Assembly (NCBI GenBank): GCA_965220425.1
Contig: OZ244830.1
Span: forward strand, 2,542,001 to 2,606,000
Source: Azophilus sp965220425
GTDB lineage: Bacteria > Pseudomonadota > Gammaproteobacteria > Pseudomonadales > Azotimanducaceae
Direction: 5' to 3'
Length of the DNA: 64,000 nucleotides
Shown: piece after piece, positions 1 to 8,852 of the stretch
Layout: each line of letters begins with the position of its first letter
Numbering within the stretch: the first letter of the stretch is position 1
Notes under the pieces: model-generated
What the model was told of the DNA's origin: nothing
The model's database searches: none
What the model saw: only the letters and a program-made list of their open reading frames with translations
Position numbers and translations under genes: made by a program

Positions 1-1
1 C

Positions 2-217
2 TTCGAACTCACGGACGAAGAGCAGGCCGCATTGCGTGCACCGGACATCGGCCTGCTCTACGTCATGGGCGTCAACGGCCAGATCCTCATGCACTATGCG
101 GCGCTCCGGGGATTCGAATGGGACACCTACATACAAGCCATGCGCGACGGACTGGAGGCGCATGGGCCGGTACGCTCGGGCCTCTATCTCACCACCGACG
201 GCAAGGGAGCGGTGTGA
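2..217 (+). CDS. LigA-like subunit of a protocatechuate 4,5-dioxygenase-type enzyme (C-terminal part, cut by window edge)
   Basis: Only the last 71 codons are in the window; the frame is open from base 2 and stops with TGA at 215-217. The visible peptide starts with a LTDEEQ segment followed by the pattern DIGLLYVMGVNGQILMHYA, which resembles the small alpha (LigA) subunit of class III extradiol dioxygenases. In that family LigA covers the active site of the LigB catalytic subunit, and a LigB-like gene follows 107 bp downstream on the same strand. The aromatic substrate cannot be told from sequence. The family call rests on motif resemblance and on the neighbour. Confidence 0.75.
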   Translation, partial: FELTDEEQAALRAPDIGLLYVMGVNGQILMHYAALRGFEWDTYIQAMRDGLEAHGPVRSGLYLTTDGKGAV

Positions 218-324
218 TGTCGCATGCCGTCGACGCAAAGGCGGCCGGACACCCGGGCGTCGGGCATGGTTGTAGCCGCCGGCGCCCCCGGAGCCGGGGA
301 AGCGGGGATCGGGAGGCGAATTAG

Positions 325-1143
325 ATGGCCCTGGTTTACGCGGGAATCTGCAGCCACGCACCGGGAATAACCGGCCGCGCCGAGCGGGCCGATGCGGCCC
401 TGCGCGACCCCTTCTACGAGCACTTTCGCCGCATGGGAGACGAGATCCGGGCGGAGCGCCCGGATGCCCTGATCGTGGTGGCTGCGGAGCATTTCGCCAA
501 TTTCTTCATGGACAACATGCCGGCCTACTGCATGGGCATGGCCGAATACTACGAAGGGCCGATCGAGGACCCCGACTGGCTCGGTATCGAGCCGCGGCGG
601 GTACCCGGCGATGCGGCGCTCTCGCGGCGCCTCATCGAGCGCATGATGGAGCGCATCGACCTTGCCTATGCCCAGGAATGGAAGTTCGACCACGGCATCA
701 TGGTTCCACTGCACTTCCTGACGCCGGCTTTTGACGTCCCGGTGATTCCGGCCAACATCAATTGCCAGGGGCCGCCCTTGACGCCGCCGGCCCGGGCTTA
801 TGAGTTCGGCCGCGCCTTGCGTGAGGCCTGCGACACCGTTGACGAGCGCATGGCCCTGGTCGGCACAGGGGGCCTATCCCACTGGCCGGCAACGCCGGAT
901 TCCGGAAAGATCAACGAAAGCTGGGATCGGGAGTTCCTGGACCGCTGGGTGGCCAACGACCGGGCGGCGCTGACCGGCTATACGGACGAAGCGACCTGGC
1001 GAGACGGGGGCCAGGGCGGATTCGAGATCCGCACATTCATCGCCGTGGCCGGCGCCGCGGAGGGATCGACCGGCGAAGTCCGCTACTACGCGCCCATTCC
1101 AATCTTTGCCGTGGGCTGCACGGTAGGCCGAATGCACATCTGA
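325..1143 (+). CDS. LigB-family class III extradiol ring-cleavage dioxygenase, catalytic subunit
   Basis: A 272-residue protein starting at ATG 325. The N-terminus carries the conserved SHAPG motif (His11) and the AAEHF motif (His56), which match the two iron-ligand histidines of LigB-type non-heme Fe(II) dioxygenases. A GTGGLSHWP segment near residue 180 matches the family's catalytic-His region. The protein should open a dihydroxylated aromatic ring (catechol or protocatechuate type) with O2. It follows a LigA-like subunit, and a FAH-family hydrolase and a CHMI-type isomerase come next, all consistent with meta-cleavage catabolism of an aromatic acid. The exact substrate is inference. Confidence 0.85.
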   Translation: MALVYAGICSHAPGITGRAERADAALRDPFYEHFRRMGDEIRAERPDALIVVAAEHFANFFMDNMPAYCMGMAEYYEGPIEDPDWLGIEPRRVPGDAALSRRLIERMMERIDLAYAQEWKFDHGIMVPLHFLTPAFDVPVIPANINCQGPPLTPPARAYEFGRALREACDTVDERMALVGTGGLSHWPATPDSGKINESWDREFLDRWVANDRAALTGYTDEATWRDGGQGGFEIRTFIAVAGAAEGSTGEVRYYAPIPIFAVGCTVGRMHI

Positions 1144-1173
1144 TCGGAACGGACAATCGTCGAGGCAGGTTCT

Positions 1174-2040
1174 TCAGGCGGCGGGAATCTCGTCCTCGAC
1201 GCCGTTCTTCAGAAGGCCGATGCCCGGCACTTCCACCTCGACCACATCACCGGGCCGCAAGTACATCGGCGGATCGAATCGCGCGCCCGCGCCGGTGGGC
1301 GTGCCGGTTGAGATCAGGTCGCCCGGCTTGAGAGGCATGAACGCCGATAGATAGTTGATAAGCCGCTCGAACGGGAAATACAGGTTTTCGGTCGAATCGC
1401 TCTGCCGCACTTCACCGTTGACGCGGGTGGTGAGGTGCAGATCGTCGAGGCGGTCGAACTCGTCCGTGGAGACCAGCCAGGGGCCGACCGAACCGGATCG
1501 CTCGAAGTTCTTGCCCTGGGTCACGTTGAACCGCCCATGACGGACCCAGTCGCGCAGGGTGCCCTCGTTCATCAGGGTGAGCCCGGCGATGTGCGCCCGG
1601 GCCCGGGATTCGGGAATCCGGCGGCCTTCCCTGCCGATGACGAGAACGATCTCGCCCTCGTAGTCGAGTTGTTCGGATTCGGGCGGCCGGAGCAGAGGCT
1701 GCAGATGGCCGGTCAGCGATTCAGGGGTGCGCAGGAACACGCTTGGGTTCGCTGGCGCAGGCACGCCGTCCCGGTATTCCTCATTGCGGTCAGGGTAGTT
1801 GAGGCCGATGCAGACGATTTTGCCCGGTTCGGGGATCGGCGGCAGGAACCTTATCTCGGCGATGCCGCAATCCCCGGGCAGGGACGCGGCGATGTCGCCG
1901 GCGCGGTCGAGCGCGCCCGCGTCCAGAACGGCCCTGAGACTCGGGTATTCGGGTAGACGCCGGCTCAGGTTGACGATGCTCTCGCCCACGACCGCGCCGT
2001 ACTGAACCTGGCCGTCGCACTCAAAGCTGAGGTACTTCAC
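1174..2040 (-). CDS. Fumarylacetoacetate hydrolase family protein
   Basis: A 288-residue protein of the FAH superfamily. Members hydrolyse C-C bonds or decarboxylate/isomerise ring-cleavage products using a divalent metal. The sequence shows the core FAH motifs: IVCIGLNYPDRNEE, then DYEGEIVLVIG with acidic metal ligands, then MNEGTLRDWV, and a C-terminal ISTGTPTGAG signature. GTG at 2040 is chosen because a GGAG lies about 8 bases upstream and the protein then begins VKYLSFE, as homologs usually do; an ATG at 2103 would run into the divergent gene. Neighbouring LigB and CHMI genes suggest it acts on a meta-cleavage intermediate, as HpaG-type or homolog-of-catechol hydratase enzymes do. Confidence 0.85.
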   Translation of the reverse strand: MKYLSFECDGQVQYGAVVGESIVNLSRRLPEYPSLRAVLDAGALDRAGDIAASLPGDCGIAEIRFLPPIPEPGKIVCIGLNYPDRNEEYRDGVPAPANPSVFLRTPESLTGHLQPLLRPPESEQLDYEGEIVLVIGREGRRIPESRARAHIAGLTLMNEGTLRDWVRHGRFNVTQGKNFERSGSVGPWLVSTDEFDRLDDLHLTTRVNGEVRQSDSTENLYFPFERLINYLSAFMPLKPGDLISTGTPTGAGARFDPPMYLRPGDVVEVEVPGIGLLKNGVEDEIPAA

Positions 2041-2101
2041 GCTGCGCTCCGCCGCCTGGTTTGAGGCTATACTTCCCGCTCGATTCCGACAGCGGCGCAT
2101 C

Positions 2102-2545
2102 ATGCCTCATCTGATCGTCGAATACTCCTGCAATCTGGAGGAGCAGATGGACCTGGACGGGCTCATGACGAAGCTGCGCGACCGGGCGGTGGCGAGCGGC
2201 GTGTTTCCGCTGGGCGGCATCCGGGTACGCGGGGAACGCCGGGACCGCTATCTCGTGGCCGATGGGGCGTCCGGTAACGGATTCGTCCATCTCACGGCGC
2301 GCATCGGACACGGGCGGAACGAAGCGACCCGGCGTGCGGCGGCGGAAGCCCTGTTCGAGGTGCTCTCAAGCCATATGCAATCGGTCTTCGACGAACGGGG
2401 CCTCGGCCTTTCCTTCGAGATGGTCGAAGTCGACCCGTTGACCAGTCTGAAAAAGAACAATCTGCACGAACGGCTGCGCGGTGCGGGCGACGGTCCTGAA
2501 ACGGACGGAAGCGTCTCCGCCACATCGCGCACGGTTGCCCGCTGA
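2102..2545 (+). CDS. 5-carboxymethyl-2-hydroxymuconate isomerase-like tautomerase
   Basis: A 147-residue protein beginning MPHLIVEYS, the hallmark of CHMI (HpaF), in which Pro2 is the catalytic base after Met removal. It keeps the FVHLTARIGHGR segment and the LSFEMVEVD strand of that family. CHMI isomerises 5-carboxymethyl-2-hydroxymuconate in homoprotocatechuate degradation. The last 25 residues are longer than in typical members and look unstructured. It is divergent from the FAH gene across a 61-bp spacer holding a TATACT hexamer (2069-2074) that could be its -10 element. The aromatic pathway role is inferred from the LigA/LigB/FAH context. Confidence 0.8.
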   Translation: MPHLIVEYSCNLEEQMDLDGLMTKLRDRAVASGVFPLGGIRVRGERRDRYLVADGASGNGFVHLTARIGHGRNEATRRAAAEALFEVLSSHMQSVFDERGLGLSFEMVEVDPLTSLKKNNLHERLRGAGDGPETDGSVSATSRTVAR

Positions 2546-2549
2546 GCAG

Positions 2550-3182
2550 ATGCGCTGGGGCGCTCTCCTGTTGATCGGCGTCCTGGCGGCGCCGTCTGCC
2601 GCGTTTGCGGCTGCTCCCGTCAATGCCTGGGAGTTGATCCATCCCAAGACATTCGATTGGCAACGGGAACTTGAGCGCAAGGCCATTGCGGGGGATCTGC
2701 TGAGACGCCTCAATCTTCTGGATGCCGTCGTACCCTCGCAGTCGCCGGAGCAGCAGGCCCTCGTTTTAGACGAAATGGCGGAGTTGGAACGCCTGGGCAC
2801 CGAGGCGCCGCCGAGGCGCCGCAGCCGGTTGTACCTGTCGCGGGGCTACCAGCATTTCCGGCTGTTGAAGTTGATCGAGGAGACCAGGGCGAACCTGAAT
2901 TGCATACTGGGCTCGGCGGATATCCGCGAAGAAATGCACTGCTGGAGCCTTGCCGCCCAGCATTTCGGCGACGAAACGAGGCTCGATCTGGCCTTGTCCA
3001 TGTTGCGCAGCGCCCGGCTGATCCCGAAGGACGGGCAGATGCCCGTCACCGCTCAGGATCCGGAAGTGTGGTACGGGGAATACGGCCGTGGAATCCTGCA
3101 GTACATCCTCGTTCCTTACCTGGCCGATGCGGCGGCGGACAGTGCCGAAGGGACGTTGGATGCCGAAAAACAGCGACCGTAA
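2550..3182 (+). CDS. Exported protein of unknown function
   Basis: A 210-residue protein that I do not recognise. Its start is placed at ATG 2550, which begins a clear Sec signal peptide (MRWGALLL, hydrophobic core, then AAFA before AAPVN). The mature part is predicted mostly helical with several RL and LL pairs, and has two cysteines (in NLNCIL and EMHCWS) that could form a disulfide in the periplasm. The gene starts 5 bp after the CHMI stop, so the two are probably co-transcribed, yet the product does not look enzymatic. No family assignment is offered. Confidence 0.6.
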   Translation: MRWGALLLIGVLAAPSAAFAAAPVNAWELIHPKTFDWQRELERKAIAGDLLRRLNLLDAVVPSQSPEQQALVLDEMAELERLGTEAPPRRRSRLYLSRGYQHFRLLKLIEETRANLNCILGSADIREEMHCWSLAAQHFGDETRLDLALSMLRSARLIPKDGQMPVTAQDPEVWYGEYGRGILQYILVPYLADAAADSAEGTLDAEKQRP

Positions 3183-3283
3183 AAAGTCGAACAGGGCCGG
3201 ACGGATAGCCACGCATGACGCCGGCGCCGCAGCGATTCGTTGCCGGTGGCGAGGCGGTTGAAACCGGGCGAGTTCAGGTGTAA

Positions 3284-3832
3284 ATGCAGGTTATGAAATT
3301 GATCGCGCTCTGCATGTCGATGCTCGCCTCCTTTGCGGCCCTCGGGTCCGAGACGTTCCTGCTCAACCGTTCGCCCGCACAGGACTGTTATATCGCGACC
3401 CGAAGCGGCGGCAACCCCAGCGCCGGCGATATCGAAGTCTGCACCACGGCCATCGAGCATCAGATGCTGATTGCCGCGGACCTCGCGGCAACCTACTCCA
3501 ACCGGGGCATCCTCCATGCCCGCACGGCCAATTACGCGGCCGCGCTCAAAGACCACAACCGGGCGCACAGCCTGGCGCCGGAACTGGCCAGCATTTACAT
3601 CAATCGATCCAATACGCTGGTGGCGGTCAAGCGCTTCGAGGACGCTTTGCAGGACCTGGACAACGCCATCGCCATCGCCGATGCGGTCTTGCCGGTGGCG
3701 CACTACAACCGGGCGTTGATGTTCAAAACGCTGGGCGACACCGAAGCCGCGCGGGCGGATGCCGAGCGGGCGGCCGAACTCGCCCCGGAATCGGACGCAT
3801 ATCGGCGTTTCATTGACGATCTCGCGCGTTGA
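3284..3832 (+). CDS. Exported TPR-repeat protein
   Basis: A 182-residue protein with an N-terminal signal peptide (MKLIALCMSMLASFAALGS; ATG 3293 is an alternative start) and at least three tetratricopeptide repeats. Repeat units are visible in the SNRGILHARTANYAAALKD, YINRSNTLVAVKRFEDAL and HYNRALMFKTLGDTEAA segments. TPR arrays form helical scaffolds for protein contacts, here presumably in the periplasm. Cys residues near positions 38 and 55 could pair. The stop overlaps the start of the following acyl-CoA ligase gene by 4 bases, which indicates translational coupling. Function unknown. Confidence 0.75.
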   Translation: MQVMKLIALCMSMLASFAALGSETFLLNRSPAQDCYIATRSGGNPSAGDIEVCTTAIEHQMLIAADLAATYSNRGILHARTANYAAALKDHNRAHSLAPELASIYINRSNTLVAVKRFEDALQDLDNAIAIADAVLPVAHYNRALMFKTLGDTEAARADAERAAELAPESDAYRRFIDDLAR

Positions 3833-5361
3833 GCGTGAGCGGTAACTTTTTCGAAGAGCTCGAGGCGGTATTCACCGCCGCCGCGGACAGGGAGTGCCTG
3901 CGCATACCCGGCCGCGAATCCTGGTCGTACGGGGATCTGCTGCGGGCGGCCGGGCGCATTGCGGGCGTGCTTGCCGAATGCGGAATCACCGCAGGGGAGA
4001 GAGTGCTCGCCCAGGTGGACAAGAGCCCGGAAGCACTGGCGCTGTACCTGGCGACGCTGAAGGTGGGCGGTATTCATGTTCCCCTGAACGCAGCGTATAC
4101 GGGCGCGGAAGTGGACTACTTTCTGAACGACGCGGAACCGCTCCTGTTTGTCGGGCGGCCGGGTGACCAGGACGTGCAACGGGTGGCGCACTCCGGCGGC
4201 AGGCTGAGTTCCATGCGGGTGCTGACGCTCGGGACGGACGGCGGCGGAACGCTGACCGGGGCAACGGACGGCGCCGACCCGGTTGACCGGGTGATTTCCC
4301 GGCACGCCGGGGATACGGCGGCGCTTGTCTACACCTCCGGCACTACCGGGCGGGCCAAGGGAGCCATGCTCACCCACGGCAACATCGCGTCCAACGCGCA
4401 CGCGCTTCGAAACTGCTGGGGCTGGCAGGAGGATGACGTGCTGATGCACGCGCTGCCGCTGTTTCATGTTCATGGGCTCTTCATTGCGCTGCATTGCGCC
4501 CTGCTCGGCGGGACGCCGACGATCTTTCTGCCACGCTTCGAGGCCGGGGAAGTCATCTCCCGCCTGCCGGACGCGACCGTGATGATGGGCGTGCCGACCT
4601 TCTATAGCCGGTTGCTGAATCACCCGGAATTCAGCGCGCGCCGCTGCATCGGCATCCGCTTGTTCGTTTCCGGCTCGGCGCCGCTCTCGGAGCAGACGTT
4701 TCATGCCTGGGAGGAGCGCACGGGTCACCGGATTCTGGAGCGCTACGGCATGTCCGAAACCATCGTCAATACATCGAATCCGCTGCATGGCGAGCGGGTA
4801 GCCGGAACCGTCGGTTTCGCGCTGCCGGGCATCGAGGTGCGGGTCGTGGACGAGACGGGCGCGGTGGCGCCAAGGGGCGAAGCAGGCATGATCGAAGTCC
4901 GCGGCGAAAACGTCTTCAGCGGCTATTGGCGGATGCCGGACAGGACCGCCGAAGAATTCCGGCCGGACGGTTTTTTCGTCACCGGCGATCTCGGCACGAT
5001 GGATGCGGAAGACCGGGTTTCCATTGTCGGACGTGGCAGGGATCTCATTATTTCGGCGGGTTACAACGTCTATCCCAAGGAAGTGGAAACGGAAATCGAT
5101 GCGCTGGACGAGGTGGTGGAGTCGGCGGTGGTCGGCGTGCCCCACCCGGACTTCGGCGAAGGGGTAGTCGCCGTTCTCGTGCCCGCCGGGGCGCCGGTCG
5201 AGGAGTATCTGTTGCGTACTGCGCTCGATGGCCGGCTCGCGCGTTTCAAGCACCCGAAAAAAGTCGTCAACGTCGATGAGCTGCCGCGCAACGCCCTGGG
5301 CAAGGTGCAGAAGAACCGGTTGCGGGAGGACTACGCGGAGCTTTTTTTCGCAGCCGGTTGA
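3829..5361 (+). CDS. AMP-forming acyl-CoA ligase, malonyl-CoA synthetase (MatB)-like
   Basis: A 510-residue ANL-superfamily ligase starting at TTG 3829, which overlaps the stop of the TPR gene (GTG 3835 is an alternative). The ATP-binding P-loop motif YTSGTTGRAKGAM, the LFHVHGLF segment typical of malonyl-CoA synthetases, ERYGMSET, the TGDLG hinge region and the C-terminal catalytic lysine region NALGKVQKN are all present. The family activates an acid through an acyl-adenylate to its CoA thioester. The LFHVHGLF signature and the length favour malonate or a methylmalonate-like dicarboxylate, but substrate specificity is inference. Confidence 0.85.
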   Translation: MSVSGNFFEELEAVFTAAADRECLRIPGRESWSYGDLLRAAGRIAGVLAECGITAGERVLAQVDKSPEALALYLATLKVGGIHVPLNAAYTGAEVDYFLNDAEPLLFVGRPGDQDVQRVAHSGGRLSSMRVLTLGTDGGGTLTGATDGADPVDRVISRHAGDTAALVYTSGTTGRAKGAMLTHGNIASNAHALRNCWGWQEDDVLMHALPLFHVHGLFIALHCALLGGTPTIFLPRFEAGEVISRLPDATVMMGVPTFYSRLLNHPEFSARRCIGIRLFVSGSAPLSEQTFHAWEERTGHRILERYGMSETIVNTSNPLHGERVAGTVGFALPGIEVRVVDETGAVAPRGEAGMIEVRGENVFSGYWRMPDRTAEEFRPDGFFVTGDLGTMDAEDRVSIVGRGRDLIISAGYNVYPKEVETEIDALDEVVESAVVGVPHPDFGEGVVAVLVPAGAPVEEYLLRTALDGRLARFKHPKKVVNVDELPRNALGKVQKNRLREDYAELFFAAG

Positions 5362-5374
5362 AGCCGGCGTCCGC

Positions 5375-5506
5375 GGCCAACCCCACGGCCATGTCGCCGC
5401 CCTGCGCGCCTACAAGCGCCTTGCCACCGTCGAGCGCGCCTTTAAGGAGCTTGAAGACCGTCGATCTGAAGGTGCGGCCCATCTATCGCCATGCGGCCGG
5501 CACTCC
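5375..5506 (+). pseudogene. IS1634-family transposase remnant, frameshifted
   Basis: Two adjacent frames together read like the C-terminal region of an IS1634/IS4-type transposase. One frame gives a segment reading AYKRLATVERAF (around 5405-5443); after a frame change near 5448 the other gives SLKTVDLKVRPIYR. In intact transposases these form one continuous run, YK.L..VERAFRSLKTVDLKVRPI. The rest of the element is missing, and no terminal inverted repeats were seen. It marks past insertion activity between the ligase and the hydrolase genes. Confidence 0.7.
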
Positions 5507-5564
5507 GCGCACCGCGCCGGTCGCACCCAGACGAATGGGTGCGCACCGGCGAATGATGCGCGGG

Positions 5565-6455
5565 TCATGCGGGCGGAAGATGCTCCCTAAACCAGGCGAT
5601 GGTTTCCCGCATCACCTCGCTGAAGGCGGGCTCCGCGTACACCTCGTAGTGCCCATAGCCTTTGAGCACCACCAGCTTCTTCGGCTCGCCGGCCTTGTCG
5701 TACAGCGTCCGCGACTCTTCCGGCGGCACGAGCCGGTCGTCGTCGGTGGTAATGAACAACACCGGTCGCGGGGCGATCTTGTCGACCACCCATTCCGGAT
5801 GAAAGCCCAGGGTCTCGTCGACATATTCGAGCGGAAGGGTGTTGAGCGCGGCAGGGATGTTGCGGCGCGCCGCCGCCGCGAGCGCGGCCGACTGGCGGTC
5901 CGGCAGCAGAATCTCGTTGCGATCGACGAGTTCCGACTCGCCGTCCGTCGCGCGCCTGATCCGATCCGCAGCGGAGCGTTCCAAGAGGTCGAACCACTCG
6001 TCGGGCCGGCGCACGCTGCGCATCCAGCGCTCTCCGTGGCCAATCCCCACCACGCTCACGATGCACTGCACCCGCCGATCCACCGCGCCGGTCCATACCA
6101 CCGTCGCCCCGCCGTAGCTCGTGCCGTAGATGCCGAGCCGCCTTTCGTCCACTACCTCCTGCGCCCCGAGGCAGGTGAGGGCGGCCTGCACGTCCGCAAC
6201 CCGGCTGTAGGGCGCAAGGCGGGTCCGCGGCCCTTCGCTCTCTCCCCAGCCCTTGTAGTCGAAGGCGAGGACCACGTAGCCGGCGTTGACGAGCACTCGT
6301 GCATTGTCGGGCAGGTAGAGGTCCTTGACCCCGGTGTAGCCGTGGCAGAGTACGATACCGGCCCGCCGCTCGCCCGGCCGGAGGCCGTCGGGTGTGTACA
6401 GATCGCCGACCAGCTTGTATCCCTCGGAATGGAAGGCGATGGGGCTCGCGGTCAT
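5565..6455 (-). CDS. Alpha/beta hydrolase
   Basis: A 296-residue alpha/beta-fold hydrolase. It shows an oxyanion-region HGYTG motif, the nucleophile elbow GTSYGG (Ser), an acidic residue in ITTDDDRLVP and a C-terminal GHYEVY histidine, which completes the triad. This layout fits dienelactone-hydrolase or UilS-type esterases. ATG at 6455 is preferred over upstream starts because AAGGAG lies 8 bases before it and the protein then starts MTASPIAFHSEG, at the fold's first strand. The substrate is unknown. It lies downstream of, and on the same strand as, the Baeyer-Villiger monooxygenase gene (272-bp gap), so it may hydrolyse the ester or lactone made by that enzyme. Confidence 0.8.
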   Translation of the reverse strand: MTASPIAFHSEGYKLVGDLYTPDGLRPGERRAGIVLCHGYTGVKDLYLPDNARVLVNAGYVVLAFDYKGWGESEGPRTRLAPYSRVADVQAALTCLGAQEVVDERRLGIYGTSYGGATVVWTGAVDRRVQCIVSVVGIGHGERWMRSVRRPDEWFDLLERSAADRIRRATDGESELVDRNEILLPDRQSAALAAAARRNIPAALNTLPLEYVDETLGFHPEWVVDKIAPRPVLFITTDDDRLVPPEESRTLYDKAGEPKKLVVLKGYGHYEVYAEPAFSEVMRETIAWFREHLPPA

Positions 6456-6727
6456 AGCGGTGCTCCTTGCGCGGTCCTGCGGGACCGCATGATACGCTGC
6501 CCAATAGACCGCCATAACTGCTGCCCCCCGGCAGTCCAGTCTGCGCGCAACTGGTGGCCCCATCTTCGCACGCACGAGGGTGAGTTGGCCATCCAAAGCC
6601 TCCGCGTCGTAAGGCCCGGCTTGCCGAATTGCGTTGATACGGACGACTTGCCGAGGGCCGCGCCCGCGGCTTGGGGATCATTGGCATCGGTACCAGTGGG
6701 GCCGGCGTCAAGTGCCAGCCTCGACAT

Positions 6728-8527
6728 TCACGCGTCGAATGCGAGCCCCTCGAATTCGCCGGATTCGCGCCATTTGGCAAGGAGCTTGAAGAAGCCGATC
6801 GAGCCGCCGCCATACGGCGCCGATTGCGCGGCCGTCGGGTTCACTTGTCCCTCGTTGTTGTAGTAGCCCGGCGTGCAGTCTGGCCCGCCCAGGCCGGCAA
6901 GGGGTCCATCCGTGAAGCCGAGGATCGTCCCGACCCAGGCGTCTTCCGCCTGTTTCGTGACCTCCACCGTCTGGATGCCCTTGTTCAGCGCGTGCGCAAC
7001 GATGTGCGCCTGGTGCACTGAGGCTTCGTCGAGGAGGTGCGGGAAGTTCGCGGTGAAGGCGCTCTGCGAGATTTGCGTGATGAAGAGATTGGGGAAGCCA
7101 TGGCTGCTCATCCCGTGCAGCGTCCGCGTGCCTTCGCTCCAGTGCTCGGAGAGCTTCACGCCATTGCGGCCGACGACGTCGTAACCCGCACGGCGCGTGT
7201 AGGCCGTGCCGACCTCGAAGCCCGTGCTGTAGACGATGCAATCGACGTCGTACTCGACGCCGGCAACGACGAGGCCTTGCGCCGTGATCCGCTCGACGCC
7301 CTTGCCATCGGTGTCCACCAGCGTCACGTTGGAGCGGTTGAAGGTCGGCAGGAAGTCGTCGTTGAACGTCGGCCGCTTGCAGAACATCTTGTAGTACGGC
7401 TTCAGCTTCTCCGCGGTATCCGGGTCTTCGACGTACTCGTCGACGCGCGAGCGAATCTCCTCCATCTTTTCGAAATTGGCCATATCCATCATTTCGGGGA
7501 TGCTGATGTTGTCCCCTTCCCTGGCCTTCCTGAACTGACTCATCATCTTGTCGACGAGGTCGGTCCAGCCGTCGCCGACGAGGTCTTCCTGTTGCGGAAC
7601 CCCGGACAGGAGCGCGTTGAAGTTTTCCATCCGATGCTTCTGCCAACCCGCCTCGAGACCGGCCGCCCACTGCGGATCGGTTGGCTTGTTGCCGCGCACA
7701 TCGACGGTTGACGGCGTGCGCTGGAACACGTACAGGTGCTTGGCGGTTGCGCCCAGGAACGGTACGCACTGAATGGCGGTTGCCCCGGTCCCGATGATCG
7801 CGACACGCCTGTCACCCAACTTGTCGAGGCCGCCTTCCGGGCCACCGCCCGTGTAGTCGTAGTCCCACCGGCTCGTGTGAAAGCTGTGGCCCCTGTAGGA
7901 CTCGATGCCCGGGATACCCGGTAGCTTGGGCCGATGCAGCGGTCCGTTCGCCATCGAGATGAACCGAGCCCGAATCGCATCCCCCTGGTTCGTCTCGACG
8001 ATCCACCGTTTCGCGTCAGCGCCCCATGTGACCGCCGTCACTTCGGTTTGAAAAAGCGTTCGCTCGTAAAGACCGAAGTACTCACCGATTCTCGCGCTGT
8101 GCTCCATGATCTCCTTCGCGTACGCGTATTTCTCCGGCGGGACGTAGTCGAGCTCTTCCAGCAGCGGCAGATAGCAGTACGACTCGACGTCGCATTGCGC
8201 ACCCGGGTATCGGTTCCAGTACCAGGTTCCGCCGAAGTCGCCGCCTTTTTCGATCAGGCGGATGTCGTCGACGCCTGCCTGGCGCAGTCGCGCAGCCGCC
8301 TGCAAACCACCGAAACCGCCACCCACGATCACCACGTCCACCTCGTCGGTTAGCGGCTCGCGCTCGATCTTCTCATCGATATAGGGGTCGTCCAGAAAGT
8401 GCGCGAACCGATCCTTGATCTCGATGTACTGATCGTTGCCGTCCGCGCGCAGACGCTTGTCGCGCTCGATTCGATAGCGCTCCAGTAGCGCTTCCGGATC
8501 AAAACCGAGTTCGCTCGTTTGGCTCAT
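6728..8527 (-). CDS. Baeyer-Villiger-type flavin monooxygenase
   Basis: A 599-residue FAD/NADPH monooxygenase. The FAD Rossmann motif GGGFGG is at residues 69-74, the Baeyer-Villiger fingerprint [F/Y]xGxxxHxxxW is at residues 211-221 (Y, G, H and W all in place), and the NADPH Rossmann motif GTGATA follows near residue 247. The length and the N-terminal extension before the FAD domain match the cyclohexanone/phenylacetone monooxygenase group. It should insert oxygen beside a ketone to give an ester or lactone. The hydrolase gene downstream on the same strand could cleave that product. The ketone substrate cannot be deduced. Confidence 0.9.
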   Translation of the reverse strand: MSQTSELGFDPEALLERYRIERDKRLRADGNDQYIEIKDRFAHFLDDPYIDEKIEREPLTDEVDVVIVGGGFGGLQAAARLRQAGVDDIRLIEKGGDFGGTWYWNRYPGAQCDVESYCYLPLLEELDYVPPEKYAYAKEIMEHSARIGEYFGLYERTLFQTEVTAVTWGADAKRWIVETNQGDAIRARFISMANGPLHRPKLPGIPGIESYRGHSFHTSRWDYDYTGGGPEGGLDKLGDRRVAIIGTGATAIQCVPFLGATAKHLYVFQRTPSTVDVRGNKPTDPQWAAGLEAGWQKHRMENFNALLSGVPQQEDLVGDGWTDLVDKMMSQFRKAREGDNISIPEMMDMANFEKMEEIRSRVDEYVEDPDTAEKLKPYYKMFCKRPTFNDDFLPTFNRSNVTLVDTDGKGVERITAQGLVVAGVEYDVDCIVYSTGFEVGTAYTRRAGYDVVGRNGVKLSEHWSEGTRTLHGMSSHGFPNLFITQISQSAFTANFPHLLDEASVHQAHIVAHALNKGIQTVEVTKQAEDAWVGTILGFTDGPLAGLGGPDCTPGYYNNEGQVNPTAAQSAPYGGGSIGFFKLLAKWRESGEFEGLAFDA

Positions 8528-8582
8528 CGGCCTACCGCTTGCGAAGCGGGCAGAAAATGCGGTTGTGCGGCGACGGTGTCGT

Positions 8583-8852
8583 TCACGATCGTTCCAGCAA
8601 ATGGGGCAAATCAGCCCAACCGGCCTCGTGCGTAGTGTAGCAACGGCTCTTCAGGTTTACGCGGCGAAACACCCACTTGCCGTGGGTGCACACGAGTTGA
8701 TCGTCGTACTGCGCGGCGAGCCAAACCGCCTGATTTGTTGCTTTCAATGTGGCGGTTTGCAGAAGATACCAGCGCCCCCGGGCGCTTGTTGCGTCTTCAT
8801 CCACCTCCACGGCGGAGTTGGTGACGTGATTGCGAATCGGACTTTGCCTTAG
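8583..8852 (-). pseudogene. SnoaL/NTF2-like protein, C-terminal remnant
   Basis: The frame reads from about IRNHVTNSAVEVDED through GRWYLLQ and YDDQLVCTHGKWVFRR to a stop at 8583. This is the second half of a SnoaL-like (NTF2-fold) domain: a RHxVTN strand, an acidic hairpin, then a W-rich strand pair ending in GKWVF. Full members are about 130-150 residues. Here the first half is missing, no convincing start codon precedes the homologous part, and upstream sequence on the same strand does not continue the family. An ATG-like start at 8810 would give only 75 residues. It lies upstream of the monooxygenase gene on the same strand and may be a former operon partner. Confidence 0.6.

Noticed and set aside
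6456..6727. A 91-codon minus-strand frame between the hydrolase and the monooxygenase
   Set aside because: No family resemblance, and it runs through the ribosome site of the hydrolase; no evidence that it is translated.
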